Assembly (NCBI RefSeq): GCF_043555835.1
Contig: NZ_JBIGHV010000011.1
Span: forward strand, 184,148 to 248,147
DNA length: 64,000 bases
Direction of reading: 5' to 3'
Source: Pelomonas parva
GTDB taxonomy: Bacteria; Pseudomonadota; Gammaproteobacteria; Burkholderiales; Burkholderiaceae_C
Shown: in pieces, positions 10,763 to 21,540 of the stretch
Layout of the letters: each line of letters begins with the position of its first letter
Numbering within the stretch: the first letter of the stretch is position 1
Made by a program: the position numbers and the translations under genes
Notes under the pieces: model-generated
Told to the model about the DNA's origin: nothing
The model's database searches: none
The model's input: the letters and a program-made list of their open reading frames with translations, nothing else

Positions 10763-12019
10763 TTGTCCGCGACCTCTGACCACACCGCGACGCCGCCCTC
10801 CGAGGCGGCGCGCGCCATTCTTGTGGGTGTCGATTTCGGTCGGCAGTCCGCCAAGCAGGGCTTTGACGAAAGCCTCGATGAGCTGGCGCTGCTTGCCGAG
10901 TCCGCCGGCGATACGCCCGTCGCCAAGGTCATCGCCCGCCGCCAGGCACCCGACGCGGCGCTGTTCGTCGGCTCCGGCAAGGCCGACGAGATCAAGCTGC
11001 TCGTGCAGGCCCACCAGGCCCACACGGTGCTGTTCGATCAGGCCATCTCGCCGGCCCAGCAGCGCAACCTCGAAAAGGTGCTCGGCGTGCCCGTCGCCGA
11101 CCGCACCGCGCTGATCCTCGAGATCTTTGCCGCCCGCGCGCAGAGCCACGAGGGCAAGCTGCAGGTCGAGCTGGCGCGGCTGCAATACCTGGCCACGCGC
11201 CTGGTGCGGCGCTGGAGCCACCTGGAGCGCCAGAGCGGCGGCATCGGCATGCGCGGCGGCCCTGGCGAGGCGCAGATCGAGCTGGACCGTCGCATGATCG
11301 ACGACCGCATCAAGAAGACCAAGGAGCGCCTGAAGCAGGTGCAGAAGCAGCGCAGCACGCAGCGCCGCTCGCGTTCGCGCAACGGCGTCTTCAAGGTCTC
11401 GCTGGTCGGCTACACGAACGCGGGCAAGAGCACGCTGTTCAACGCGCTGACCAAGGCGCGCGCCTATGCCGCCAACCAGTTGTTCGCGACGCTGGACACG
11501 ACCACGCGCTCGCTCTACCTGGAGCAGGCCGGCGCCAGCGTCTCGCTGTCCGACACGGTCGGCTTCATCCGCGACCTGCCGCACAAGCTCGTCGAGGCCT
11601 TCCGCGCGACGCTGCAGGAGGCGGCCGATGCCGACCTGCTGCTGCACGTCGTCGATGCGTCCAGCCCCGCGCTGGAGGAGCAGATCACCGAGGTCGAGCG
11701 CGTGCTGGCCGAGATCGGCGCGGCGGACGTGCCGCAGATCCTGGTCTACAACAAGCAGGACCTGCTGGCCGACGACCAGCGCCCGCGCGAGATCGTCGAT
11801 GCCGTGCTGCGCGCTGCGGGCGGCACCGATCCGACACCGCGCGTCTTCGTCAGTTCGCTCGCCGGCAGCGGCCTGGCCGAGCTGCGGCAGCTGATTGCGA
11901 CGGCCATGCTGGCCCAGCCCTTGATTCCCGCCGAACGGGACCCACGTTTCGACGCTGACTCGTCACAGTCGTTCGACTTCGACGAGCCCTCTTCCTCAGA
12001 AGACCCCTCCCAGGCATGA
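10763..12019 (+). CDS. hflX: Ribosome-associated GTPase HflX
   Basis: GTPase that splits stalled or stressed ribosomes. The 418 residues contain an N-terminal HflX domain with the GGPGEAQIELDRR glycine-rich segment, a coiled linker, then a G domain with VGYTNAGKSTLFNAL, DTVGFIRDLP and NKQD motifs, and an acidic C-terminal tail. The start is taken as TTG at 10763, 11 bases after hfq; no ATG lies in frame before the conserved AILVGVDF segment, and the true start could be a few codons away. The stop overlaps the hflK ATG. Confidence 0.94.
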   Translation: MSATSDHTATPPSEAARAILVGVDFGRQSAKQGFDESLDELALLAESAGDTPVAKVIARRQAPDAALFVGSGKADEIKLLVQAHQAHTVLFDQAISPAQQRNLEKVLGVPVADRTALILEIFAARAQSHEGKLQVELARLQYLATRLVRRWSHLERQSGGIGMRGGPGEAQIELDRRMIDDRIKKTKERLKQVQKQRSTQRRSRSRNGVFKVSLVGYTNAGKSTLFNALTKARAYAANQLFATLDTTTRSLYLEQAGASVSLSDTVGFIRDLPHKLVEAFRATLQEAADADLLLHVVDASSPALEEQITEVERVLAEIGAADVPQILVYNKQDLLADDQRPREIVDAVLRAAGGTDPTPRVFVSSLAGSGLAELRQLIATAMLAQPLIPAERDPRFDADSSQSFDFDEPSSSEDPSQA

Positions 12020-13263
12020 GCAGCACTTCCCACATCCCGCCCCGCAGCCCTTGGGTACAGCGTCTGATGACGCCCATCGCAAGAGCCGCCGGCCGGCTGC
12101 TGAACAACGGTCGCAACGACGGCCCGCCCGACCTCGACGAGCTCTGGCGCGACTTCAACCGCAAGCTGTCGGGCATGTTCGGCGGCAAGCCGGGTGGGCC
12201 TTCCAATCCCGGGACCCCGAGCGGTCCGCCGGACATGAAGGGCGCGGGCATCGGCTTGGGCCTGATTGCCGGCGTCGTCGTGCTGGGCTGGCTGGCCAGT
12301 GGCTTCTTCATCGTGCAGGAAGGCCAGCAGGGCGTCGTGACGTCCTTCGGCAAGTACAGCAAGACGGTCGAGGCTGGCTTCCAGTGGCGGCTGCCCTATC
12401 CCTTCCAGGCGCATGAAGTGCAGCCGGTGTCGCAGCTGCGCCAGGTCGAGGTGGGCCGCAACTCGGTGGTCTCGGCCACGGGTCTGCGCGATTCGTCCAT
12501 GCTGACGCAGGACGAGAACATCGTCGACATCCGCTTCACGGTGCAGTTCACGATCCGTGACCTGCGCGATTTCCTGTTCGAGAACCGCGACCCCGAACAG
12601 GCCGTGCTGCTGGCCGCCGAGTCGGCCGTGCGCGAGATCGTCGGCAAGAGCACGATGGACTCGGTGCTCTACGAGCAGCGCGACGCCATCGCCGCCGACC
12701 TCGTGAAGTCCATCCAGGCGCAGATGGATCGTCTCAAGGCCGGCATCCAGGTCAAGAACGTCAACGTGCAGAGCGTGCAGCCGCCCGAGCAGGTGCAGGC
12801 CGCGTTCGAAGACGCCTTCAAGGCCGGCCAGAACCGCGAGCAGATCAAGAACGAGGCGCAGGCCTATGCCAACCAGGTGATCCCCAGCGCCCAGGGTGAT
12901 GCGGCCAAGCTGTTCGAGCAGGCCGAGGGCTACAAGGCCCGCGTCATCGCGACGGCAGAGGGCGATGCCTCGCGCTTCAAGAGCGTGCTGGCCGAGTACC
13001 AGAAGGCGCCGCAGGTCACGCGCGACCGGCTCTACACCGACACGATGAAGCAGGTCTACAGCAACGTCAGCAAGGTCATGGTCGACAGCCGCACCGGTTC
13101 CAACATGCTCTATCTGCCGCTGGACAAGCTGCTGCAGCAGGGCTCCAGCGGCACCGTGACCGTCTCCCAGCCCCAGCCGACGACGCTGCCCGAGCCGCAG
13201 GCCGTGCCCAATGCCGCCGACCTGCGCAGCCGTGACAACCAGCGCAGCCGCGACGGCCGCTGA
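12016..13263 (+). CDS. hflK: FtsH protease modulator HflK
   Basis: SPFH/prohibitin-family membrane protein that forms a cage with HflC around FtsH. The 415 residues have a cytoplasmic N-terminus with a Gly/Pro-rich stretch (about 56-75), one membrane helix (about 77-99), an SPFH domain starting at FIVQEGQQGVV, a long Ala/Glu/Lys coiled region and a Gln/Pro-rich tail. It overlaps hflX by 4 bases and precedes hflC by 15 bases, so the two subunits are made together. Confidence 0.95.
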   Translation: MSSTSHIPPRSPWVQRLMTPIARAAGRLLNNGRNDGPPDLDELWRDFNRKLSGMFGGKPGGPSNPGTPSGPPDMKGAGIGLGLIAGVVVLGWLASGFFIVQEGQQGVVTSFGKYSKTVEAGFQWRLPYPFQAHEVQPVSQLRQVEVGRNSVVSATGLRDSSMLTQDENIVDIRFTVQFTIRDLRDFLFENRDPEQAVLLAAESAVREIVGKSTMDSVLYEQRDAIAADLVKSIQAQMDRLKAGIQVKNVNVQSVQPPEQVQAAFEDAFKAGQNREQIKNEAQAYANQVIPSAQGDAAKLFEQAEGYKARVIATAEGDASRFKSVLAEYQKAPQVTRDRLYTDTMKQVYSNVSKVMVDSRTGSNMLYLPLDKLLQQGSSGTVTVSQPQPTTLPEPQAVPNAADLRSRDNQRSRDGR

Positions 13264-13278
13264 TCGAGGATGCCTTCC

Positions 13279-14163
13279 ATGAACCGTATTGCCGCCATCG
13301 TCGCCGGACTTCTCGTCGCGTTGATGCTGCTGTCCTCCATGCTCTTCGTCGTTGACCAGCGCCAGTTCGCTGCCGTCTACGCACTGGGTGAGATCAAGGA
13401 GGTCGTCACCGAGCCGGGCCTGAAGTTCAAGCTGCCGCCGCCGTTCCAGAACGTCGTGCTGCTGGACCGCCGCGTGCAGACGCTGGACAGCCCCGAGTCG
13501 CGCCCCATCTTCACGGCCGAGAAGAAGAGCCTGGTCATCGACTGGCTCATCAAGTGGCGCATCACCGAGCCGCGCCAGTTCATCCGCAACAACGGTGCTG
13601 ACATCCGCAATGTCGAGAACCGCTTGTCGCCGGTTGTGCAGGCGGCCTTCAACGAAGAGGTCACCAAGCGCACCGTGCTTGGCGTGCTGGCCACCGAGCG
13701 CGAGAAGGTCATGAACGATGTGCGCGCGCGCCTGGCCGATGAGGCCAAGCAGTTCGGCATCGAGATCGTCGATGTGCGCATCAAGCGCGTGGACTTTGCC
13801 TCGGGCATCACCGAGTCGGTCTACCGCCGCATGGATTCGGAGCGCAAGCGTGTCGCCGCCGAGGCCCGTTCGACCGGTACCGCCGAGGGCGAGAAGATCA
13901 AGGCCGACGCCGACCGCCAGCGCGAAATCATCGTCGCCGAGGCCTACCGCGATGCCCAGAAGGTCATGGGCGAAGGCGATGCGAAGGCGACGGCGCTGTA
14001 TGCCGAAGCCTTCGGCCGCGACCCCAACTTCGCCCAGTTCTACCGTTCGCTGGAGGCCTATCGCGCGAGCTTCCGCAACAAGAGCGACGTGATGGTGCTC
14101 GACCCGAGCAGCGACTTCTTCAAGGCCATGCGCGGGAGTTCGGGTGCTTCTGCTGGCAAGTGA
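13279..14163 (+). CDS. hflC: FtsH protease modulator HflC
   Basis: Partner of HflK in the SPFH complex that restrains FtsH. The 294-residue protein has an N-terminal membrane helix (about 4-24), the SPFH domain (VVDQRQFAAVYALGEIKE onward) and a helical C-terminus. There are two in-frame ATGs. The one at 13279 is chosen because GAGGA (13266-13270) lies 8 bases before it, whereas that same site would overlap the ATG at 13270. The stop overlaps the GTG of the DUF2065 gene. Confidence 0.95.
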   Translation: MNRIAAIVAGLLVALMLLSSMLFVVDQRQFAAVYALGEIKEVVTEPGLKFKLPPPFQNVVLLDRRVQTLDSPESRPIFTAEKKSLVIDWLIKWRITEPRQFIRNNGADIRNVENRLSPVVQAAFNEEVTKRTVLGVLATEREKVMNDVRARLADEAKQFGIEIVDVRIKRVDFASGITESVYRRMDSERKRVAAEARSTGTAEGEKIKADADRQREIIVAEAYRDAQKVMGEGDAKATALYAEAFGRDPNFAQFYRSLEAYRASFRNKSDVMVLDPSSDFFKAMRGSSGASAGK

Positions 14164-14342
14164 ACGAACTGCTGACGGCCTGCGCGCTGCTGCTGGTCTT
14201 TGAAGGGCTGCTGCCCTTCCTCAGCCCGGGACGCTGGCGCGAGGTCTTCAGCCGCATCCAGGCGATGAGCGACGGCCAGATCCGTTTCATCGGCCTGGCC
14301 AGCATCGTGATGGGGCTGTTCGGGCTGCTCTGGTTGTACTGA
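14160..14342 (+). CDS. DUF2065 small membrane protein
   Basis: A 60-residue protein of the YjeT/DUF2065 family with two hydrophobic helices (about 2-20 and 40-58) joined by SPGRWREVFSRIQAM. It starts at GTG overlapping the hflC stop (GTGA), which is how this family usually occurs, at the end of hflKC. Function is unknown. The position suggests a role with the HflKC/FtsH membrane complex, but that is inference. Confidence 0.85.
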   Translation: MNELLTACALLLVFEGLLPFLSPGRWREVFSRIQAMSDGQIRFIGLASIVMGLFGLLWLY

Positions 14343-14370
14343 TCTGAAGGCCGGGGCCGGGAGGCGCCGG

Positions 14371-14376
14371 TAGAAT
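14371..14376 (+). promoter_or_regulatory. Candidate -10 element before hisZ
   Basis: TAGAAT lies 27 bases before the hisZ ATG, and the same hexamer is used before rpsF and ppsA in this window. No convincing -35 was found at the right spacing, so this is tentative. Confidence 0.4.
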
Positions 14377-14403
14377 GCCGTTTTTAACCGCCTGCCTTCG
14401 CCC

Positions 14404-15567
14404 ATGTCCTCTGCTTGGCTGCTGCCCGAGCACATCGCCGATGTCCTGCCTTCGCAGGCGCGCCGCATCGAAGAGCTGCGTAGAGAACTGCTCGACATGG
14501 CACGCAGCTATGGCTGCGAGCTGGTCATCCCACCGCTGTTGGAGCACCTCGATTCGCTGCTGTCCGGCACGGGCAGCGGCTCCGACATCAAGCTCTTCAA
14601 ACTGGTCGACCAGCTCTCCGGCCGCTCGCTGGGCGTGCGCGCCGACACGACCCCGCAGGTCGCCCGCATCGATGCTCACCTGTTGAACCGCCAGGGCGTG
14701 ACCCGCCTGTGCTACTGCGGCCCGGTGGCGCACACGAGGCCGGACGGCCTGAACACCAGCCGTGAGCCGCTGCAGTTCGGCGTCGAGATCTACGGTCACG
14801 CCGGCCTTGAAGCCGACTTGGAAGTGCACGAACTGGCTCTGGATGCGCTGCGCCGCGCCGGCCTCAGCCGCGTCATGCTGGACCTGGGCGACGCGCGCCT
14901 GCTGCAAGGCGTGCTCGACGGCGTCAAGCTCGCGCCCGAGGCGCTCGAAGCGCTGACTGCGGCGCTGGCCGCCAAGGATCTTTCCGCACTGTCCGCGCTG
15001 AGCGCCGGCATGCCGGCCGTCACGCGCGACGCACTGCTGGCCCTGCCCAGCCTGTTCGGCGGCCGTGAAGTGCTGGCCGAGGCCGCGCGTCGCCTGCCCG
15101 ACCACCCCCTCGTCAAGGCCGCCCTGGCCGACCTGGACTGGCTGGCCGGTCATCTGGCCACCGTCCACCCCGAGGTCAGCCTGGGCTTCGACCTGGCCGA
15201 CCTGCAGGGCTATGCCTACTACACCGGCATCCGCTTCGCGGCGTATGCGTCGGGCTGCTCCGACGCCGTGCTGCGCGGCGGTCGCTACGACGAGGTCGGC
15301 GCCGCGTTTGGTCGTCGCCGGCCGGCGGTGGGCTTCAGCCTGGACCTGAAGACGCTGGTGACGCTGGCGCCCGCCACACCGTTGCGCGCTGCGGTGCGCG
15401 CCCCCTGGGGCGAGGACGCCTCGCTGCGCCAGGCCGTGCGGCGCCTGCGCGAGCAGGGCGAGACGGTGGTTTGCGTGCTGCCCGGGCACGAGCAAGAGGC
15501 CGATGAATTCGACTGTGACCGCGAACTGGTTCGCGAGCACGCTGACTGGGTCGTCCGGGCGCTCTGA
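14404..15567 (+). CDS. hisZ: ATP phosphoribosyltransferase regulatory subunit HisZ
   Basis: HisRS-like protein without aminoacylation activity that activates the short form of HisG in histidine biosynthesis. The 387 residues resemble the HisS catalytic core (LFKLVDQLSGRSLGVRADTTPQ, LRGGRYDEVG, PAVGFSLDLKTL) but lack the HisS anticodon-binding domain. HisG is not in the window. It is followed by purA after 45 bases, as is common in betaproteobacteria. Confidence 0.94.
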   Translation: MSSAWLLPEHIADVLPSQARRIEELRRELLDMARSYGCELVIPPLLEHLDSLLSGTGSGSDIKLFKLVDQLSGRSLGVRADTTPQVARIDAHLLNRQGVTRLCYCGPVAHTRPDGLNTSREPLQFGVEIYGHAGLEADLEVHELALDALRRAGLSRVMLDLGDARLLQGVLDGVKLAPEALEALTAALAAKDLSALSALSAGMPAVTRDALLALPSLFGGREVLAEAARRLPDHPLVKAALADLDWLAGHLATVHPEVSLGFDLADLQGYAYYTGIRFAAYASGCSDAVLRGGRYDEVGAAFGRRRPAVGFSLDLKTLVTLAPATPLRAAVRAPWGEDASLRQAVRRLREQGETVVCVLPGHEQEADEFDCDRELVREHADWVVRAL

Positions 15568-15612
15568 GCGCGGCGGGCACCTTCTCCAATCTCAAGTAAG
15601 CAGGCAAAAAAG

Positions 15613-16947
<1,335 letters not shown>

Positions 16948-16976
16948 CCCTTTCACACCACGGAGAAGCAACCACC

Positions 16977-17498
16977 ATGCTGACCGACGACGGCAAACAC
17001 CTCTACGTGTCCTGGGACGAGTACCACCTGCTCACCGAGCGGCTGGCGCTCAAGGTGCACGCCTCGGGCTGGCAGTTTGACCAGATCCTCTGCCTGGCCC
17101 GCGGCGGCATGCGCCCGGGTGACGTGCTGTCGCGCGTCTTCGACAAGCCGCTGGGCATCATGTCCACCAGTTCCTACCGCGCCGAGGCCGGCACCATCCA
17201 GGGCCGCCTGGATATGGCCAAGTACATCACCATGCCCAAGGGCGAACTGGCCGGCCGCGTGCTGCTGGTGGACGACCTGGCCGACTCGGGCGTCACGCTG
17301 AAGGCTGTGGTGGAGCGCCTGCGTGGCATGCCGTCCATCACCGAGCTGCGTTCGGCGGTCATCTGGACGAAGAAGGTCTCGGCCTACACGCCGGACTACT
17401 ACTGCGAGATGCTGGAGACCTCGCCGTGGATCCATCAGCCGTTCGAGGAGTACGACGGCATGGGGCCGGAGCTGCTGGCGAAGAAGTTCGCGGTTTGA
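16977..17498 (+). CDS. Purine-type phosphoribosyltransferase
   Basis: Type I phosphoribosyltransferase of 173 residues. The PRPP-binding loop is LLVDDLADSGVTLK; upstream is the LCLARGGMRPGDVLSR segment found in hypoxanthine/xanthine-guanine phosphoribosyltransferases. Its place directly after purA suggests purine base salvage. The exact base cannot be assigned from sequence alone. It is the last gene of the first long plus-strand block. Confidence 0.82.
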   Translation: MLTDDGKHLYVSWDEYHLLTERLALKVHASGWQFDQILCLARGGMRPGDVLSRVFDKPLGIMSTSSYRAEAGTIQGRLDMAKYITMPKGELAGRVLLVDDLADSGVTLKAVVERLRGMPSITELRSAVIWTKKVSAYTPDYYCEMLETSPWIHQPFEEYDGMGPELLAKKFAV

Positions 17499-17623
17499 AT
17501 CGACTGAAGATGGGTGTCAGGCAAGACTCGCCGAGGCGCCCATCGAGGGCGCATCGGCGGGGACTCGGTCACGCAAGCGCGACCCCGGCTTGGAGCGCAG
17601 CGCCAAGCCCTTCTCGTCCTCCC

Positions 17624-17644
17624 GCGATGTCCACTGGACATCGC
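17624..17644. repeat. Perfect 10+1+10 palindrome
   Basis: GCGATGTCCA at 17624-17633 is the exact inverse of TGGACATCGC at 17635-17644 around one base. It sits in the 165-base gap between the phosphoribosyltransferase and the tRNA terminator. It may belong to a dispersed intergenic palindrome family; only one copy was noticed here. Confidence 0.6.
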
Positions 17645-17663
17645 TTCCTGAGCCCCAAACGAC

Positions 17664-17695
17664 AAAGGCCAGCACTTTCGTGCTGGCCTTTTCTG
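17664..17695. terminator. Bidirectional intrinsic terminator (tRNA-Leu and the purine unit)
   Basis: AAAGGCCAGCAC at 17664-17675 pairs perfectly with GTGCTGGCCTTT at 17680-17691 around TTTC. T-rich sequence follows on the plus strand (TTTTCTGTTT) and, less strongly, on the minus strand. It lies just 3' of the minus-strand tRNA and downstream of the phosphoribosyltransferase, so it can serve both. Confidence 0.85.
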
Positions 17696-17697
17696 TT

Positions 17698-17782
<85 letters not shown>

Positions 17783-17849
17783 AAGTGCTCAAGACTTCAT
17801 CCGAAGCCATGGGCCGTTTCAGGAAAGCAAGGATCTTATCATCAAAAAC

Positions 17850-20174
17850 TTGAAGAACACGAATAGTTCGCCTACGGGCGATGGCGCGGGCCTGCTCGCC
17901 GAGGTCGAAGGCACGCTGCAAGGCCATCGGGACGGACATGGTTTCCTGATCCCCGACGACGGCTCGGCCGATGTCTACCTGTCGTCCCAGGAGACGCACG
18001 CCGTCATGCACGGCGACCGCCTGCGCGTGAAGGTCGTCCGCCTCGACAAGCGCGGCCGGCCCGAGGGCAAGGTGCTGGAGATCCTCGAGCGCAAGAAGCG
18101 GCCGCTGATCGGCCGCCTGCTGCTGGAGTCGGGCATCTGGCTCGTCGCACCCGAAGACCGGCGCATGGGCCAGGACATCTTGATCCCCAAGAACGGCATT
18201 GCCAATGCGACCGCCGGTCAGGTCGTCGCCGTCGAGTTGACCGAGCCGCCATCGCTGTACTCCAAGCCCGTCGGCCGCGTCGTCGAGGTATTGGGCGAGA
18301 TCGACGACCCCGGCATGGAGATCGAGATCGCCGTGCGCAAGTACGACGTGCCGCACCGCTTCAGCCCGGAGACGTTGGCGCAGTCCGCCAAGCTGCCCGA
18401 GAAGATGCGCGCGGCCGACCTGAAGGGTCGCATCGACCTGCGCGACGTGCCCCTGGTCACCATCGACGGCGAGGACGCGCGCGACTTCGACGACGCCGTC
18501 TACTGCGAGCCCTTCAAGCAGGGGCGCGGCAAGAAGGCCGTCGAGGGCTGGCGACTGCTGGTGGCCATCGCCGACGTGTCGCACTACGTGAAGCCCGGCG
18601 AGGCGCTGGACGGCGACGCCTACGAGCGCGCCACGTCGGTCTACTTCCCTCGCCGCGTCATCCCGATGCTGCCGGAGAAGCTCTCCAACGGCCTGTGCTC
18701 GCTGAACCCATACGAAGACCGGCTCAGCATGGTCTGCGACATGGTGGTGTCCAGCGACGGTACCGTCAGCGCTTACCAGTTCTACCCGGCCGTCATCAGC
18801 TCGCACGCGCGCTTCACCTACACCGAGGTCGCCGCCATCCTGGCCAACACGCACGGCCCCGAAGCCGCCAAGCGGCGGGAGTTGGTGCCGCATCTGCTGC
18901 ATCTGCACGAGGTCTACCGCGCCTTGCTGGCCGAGCGGGGCCGGCGCGGCGCCATCGACTTCGAAACCACCGAGACGCAGATCGTCTGCGACGACAACGG
19001 CCGCATCGAGAAGATCATCCCGCGCACCCGCAACGACGCGCACCGGCTGATCGAGGAGGCCATGTTGGCCGCCAACACCTGCTCGGCGGACTTCATCCAG
19101 GCGAACAAGCATCACGCGCTGTTCCGCGTGCACGAAGGCCCGACGCCCGAGAAGCGCACGACGCTGCAGAACTACCTGCGCTCGCTCGGCATCGGCATGG
19201 GTGTCTCCGACGATCCGACGCCGCGCGAGTTCCAGCAGATTGCCCAGGCGACCAAGGAGCGCCCCGACGCGCAGCAGATCCACACCATGCTGCTGCGCTC
19301 CATGCAGCAGGCCATCTACACCGGCACCAACTCCGGCCACTTCGGCCTGGCCTATCCGGCCTACACGCACTTCACGAGCCCGATCCGGCGCTACCCCGAC
19401 CTGCTGGTCCACCGCGTGATCAAGGCCTTGCTGGGCAGCAAGAAGTACACGCTGGACCCAGCCAAGATGAACGTGCCTCAGGCGCCCAAGCGCCCGGGCC
19501 GCGCGGCACCGCCCAACCCGGCGGACGCGCGCAACGAGGCCGAACGCTGGGAGGTTGTCGGCGCCCATTGCAGCGCCAACGAACGCCGTGCCGACGAGGC
19601 CAGCCGCGACGTCGAAGCCTGGCTGAAGTGCCGCTACATGCGCGACCGCCTGGGCGAGGAGTTCGCCGGCACCGTCAGCGCCGTCACATCGTTCGGCCTG
19701 TTCGTGCAACTGGACGCGCTCTACGTCGAGGGCCTGGTGCACATCACCGAGCTGGGTGGCGAGTATTTCAAGTTCGACGACGTGCGCCAGGAACTGCGCG
19801 GCGAACGCACCGGCATCCGCTACGCCACCGGCGCACGCGTGCAGGTGCAGGTCAGCCGTGTCGACCTGGATGGCCGCCGCATCGACTTCCGCCTGGTCCG
19901 GGAATCGGACGAGGGCCGGCCCGCCGGCCGTGGTGCGGCCGGCAAGCCTCAAGGCAAGCCTTCGGGAAGGGCGCCCGCCAAGAAGCGCGCACCCAAGACC
20001 GCCGTCGAGGCGCTCGATGAGGTGCAGCAGACCGACCGCGACGTGAAGCAGAGCCGCAAGGCCGTCATCGCGTCGCTGCACCCGGTCAAGGCGGCGCAGC
20101 AGGCGGCCAAGCGGGCGTCCAGCCGGGCTGCCAAGAAGACGGCGCCCAAGCCACCGACGCGCAAGCGCCGGTAG
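17850..20174 (+). CDS. rnr: Ribonuclease R
   Basis: Processive 3'-5' exoribonuclease for structured RNA decay and rRNA/tmRNA-linked quality control. The 774-residue protein has N-terminal cold-shock domains (VEGTLQGHRDGHGFL), an RNB domain with the catalytic Asp cluster EDARDFDDAVY (Asp209, 212, 214 and 215), a C-terminal S1 domain (FAGTVSAVTSFGLFVQL) and a Lys/Ala-rich basic tail. The frame is open further upstream but there it runs antisense through the tRNA. TTG at 17850 is the first plausible start after the tRNA; no ATG occurs before the conserved N-terminus. Confidence 0.93.
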   Translation: MKNTNSSPTGDGAGLLAEVEGTLQGHRDGHGFLIPDDGSADVYLSSQETHAVMHGDRLRVKVVRLDKRGRPEGKVLEILERKKRPLIGRLLLESGIWLVAPEDRRMGQDILIPKNGIANATAGQVVAVELTEPPSLYSKPVGRVVEVLGEIDDPGMEIEIAVRKYDVPHRFSPETLAQSAKLPEKMRAADLKGRIDLRDVPLVTIDGEDARDFDDAVYCEPFKQGRGKKAVEGWRLLVAIADVSHYVKPGEALDGDAYERATSVYFPRRVIPMLPEKLSNGLCSLNPYEDRLSMVCDMVVSSDGTVSAYQFYPAVISSHARFTYTEVAAILANTHGPEAAKRRELVPHLLHLHEVYRALLAERGRRGAIDFETTETQIVCDDNGRIEKIIPRTRNDAHRLIEEAMLAANTCSADFIQANKHHALFRVHEGPTPEKRTTLQNYLRSLGIGMGVSDDPTPREFQQIAQATKERPDAQQIHTMLLRSMQQAIYTGTNSGHFGLAYPAYTHFTSPIRRYPDLLVHRVIKALLGSKKYTLDPAKMNVPQAPKRPGRAAPPNPADARNEAERWEVVGAHCSANERRADEASRDVEAWLKCRYMRDRLGEEFAGTVSAVTSFGLFVQLDALYVEGLVHITELGGEYFKFDDVRQELRGERTGIRYATGARVQVQVSRVDLDGRRIDFRLVRESDEGRPAGRGAAGKPQGKPSGRAPAKKRAPKTAVEALDEVQQTDRDVKQSRKAVIASLHPVKAAQQAAKRASSRAAKKTAPKPPTRKRR

Positions 20175-20177
20175 GCC

Positions 20178-21530
20178 TCAGGCTTGTGCGGCCAGGTGTT
20201 CGATGAGATCGCCGGCGCGCAGCGCGCCGGCCACTTCGCCGGCCCGCCCGTGAGCGTCCACGCCGGCGCAGGCGATGGCGTGCGCGCCGGCTTGCGGCTG
20301 CTGCGCCCACAGGCCGCCCAGCCAGCCGGCCAGCACATCGCCGCTGCCGGCCGTGGCCAGCGCTGGCCCGCCGCTGGCGCAGATGGCCGGCCGCTCGCCC
20401 GGTGTGGCAATGACGCTGCCTGAACCTTTCAGGACGACGGTGCAGTTGAGGCGCTGGGCCAGGTCGCTCCCGGCGGCGAGGCGGTCGGCCTGGATGCTGG
20501 CGGTGTCGCGGCCGAGCAGGCGCGCGGCTTCGAGCGGATGGGGCGTTAGCAGCGTGGTGCCGACGGGTCGGGCGCGCAGCAGGTCCTGCAGGGCGGGTTC
20601 AGCCGCGATGGCATTCAGCGCGTCGGCATCGATGACGATGCGCGGCAGCTCGCGCAGCAATCCGGGCAGCGCCGCGGCCATGGCCGGCCCCGCGCCGCAG
20701 CCGATCACACCCACGGCCTGGGGCAGCTCCGCCAAGCTGCCGCGCATCAACTCGGGCCGGCCGGCGTCGGCGCCCTCATCGCCCGAAAGGCCGAGCAGGT
20801 CCACATAGACCCGCCCTGCGCCGCAGGCCAGGGCCGCCCGCGCCGCCAGCCGGGCCGCGCCCTGCATGCCGGGCGCGCCGCCGACGACGAGCACCTGGCC
20901 GTGGCTGCCTTTGTGGCTGGTGGCGCTGCGCTCCAGGCGCGCGGCGGGGCCGAGCAGCTCGGCCGTCGGTTCGTCATCGGCTGCGATGCCCAGGTCGTCG
21001 AACCAGATCCGCCCGGTATGCGCGCGGCCCTCGCCGGTGAAGAGGCCGGGCTTGAGCGTGAGCAGCGTCAATGTGTGGTCGGCGCGCACGGCGCGTTCTC
21101 CGGCGGCCTGGCCGGTGTCACCGAGCAGGCCGCTGGGGAGGTCGACGGCGAGGATGGGCGCGCCACAGGTCTGCATCGCGGCCATGGTGACGCACAGCTC
21201 GGCCGATGGCGCGCGGTTGAGCCCCAGGCCCAGCAACGCGTCGATGACGAGGGCAGGGTGCTGCGGGGCTTCGTGGCCGACGTGCACGTCCACGCCGACC
21301 TCCCTCAGCCGCCGCGCGGCGACGTGGCCATCGCCGCCGTTGTTGCCCGGCCCGCAGACCACCCAGACCGGCCCTGCACCGCGCCGCAGCGCCAGCGCGA
21401 GCTTGGCCACCGCCAGCCCGGCCCGTTCCATCAGGTCCGGCGAATGAGCCAGCGCGCGCGCCTCGATGCGCCGACTGGCGGCGACGTCGAACAGGGGCAG
21501 GGTGGTGGTCGTGGGCAGCAGCAGGCGCAT
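20178..21530 (-). CDS. nnr: Bifunctional NAD(P)HX epimerase/dehydratase
   Basis: Repairs hydrated NADH/NADPH. An N-terminal YjeF_N epimerase half (CGPGNNGGDGHVAARRL) is fused to a C-terminal ADP/ATP-dependent dehydratase half of the ribokinase-like fold (GSHGQVLVVGGAPGMQGA and GGPALATAGSGDVLAGWLGG). The 450-residue product starts at ATG 21530 with MRLLLPTTTT; an open extension upstream overlaps the neighbouring gene and is rejected. It is 10 bases downstream of the FAD oxidoreductase gene, so they are probably co-transcribed. Confidence 0.93.
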   Translation of the reverse strand: MRLLLPTTTTLPLFDVAASRRIEARALAHSPDLMERAGLAVAKLALALRRGAGPVWVVCGPGNNGGDGHVAARRLREVGVDVHVGHEAPQHPALVIDALLGLGLNRAPSAELCVTMAAMQTCGAPILAVDLPSGLLGDTGQAAGERAVRADHTLTLLTLKPGLFTGEGRAHTGRIWFDDLGIAADDEPTAELLGPAARLERSATSHKGSHGQVLVVGGAPGMQGAARLAARAALACGAGRVYVDLLGLSGDEGADAGRPELMRGSLAELPQAVGVIGCGAGPAMAAALPGLLRELPRIVIDADALNAIAAEPALQDLLRARPVGTTLLTPHPLEAARLLGRDTASIQADRLAAGSDLAQRLNCTVVLKGSGSVIATPGERPAICASGGPALATAGSGDVLAGWLGGLWAQQPQAGAHAIACAGVDAHGRAGEVAGALRAGDLIEHLAAQA

Positions 21531-21540
21531 GCCCGCGAGC

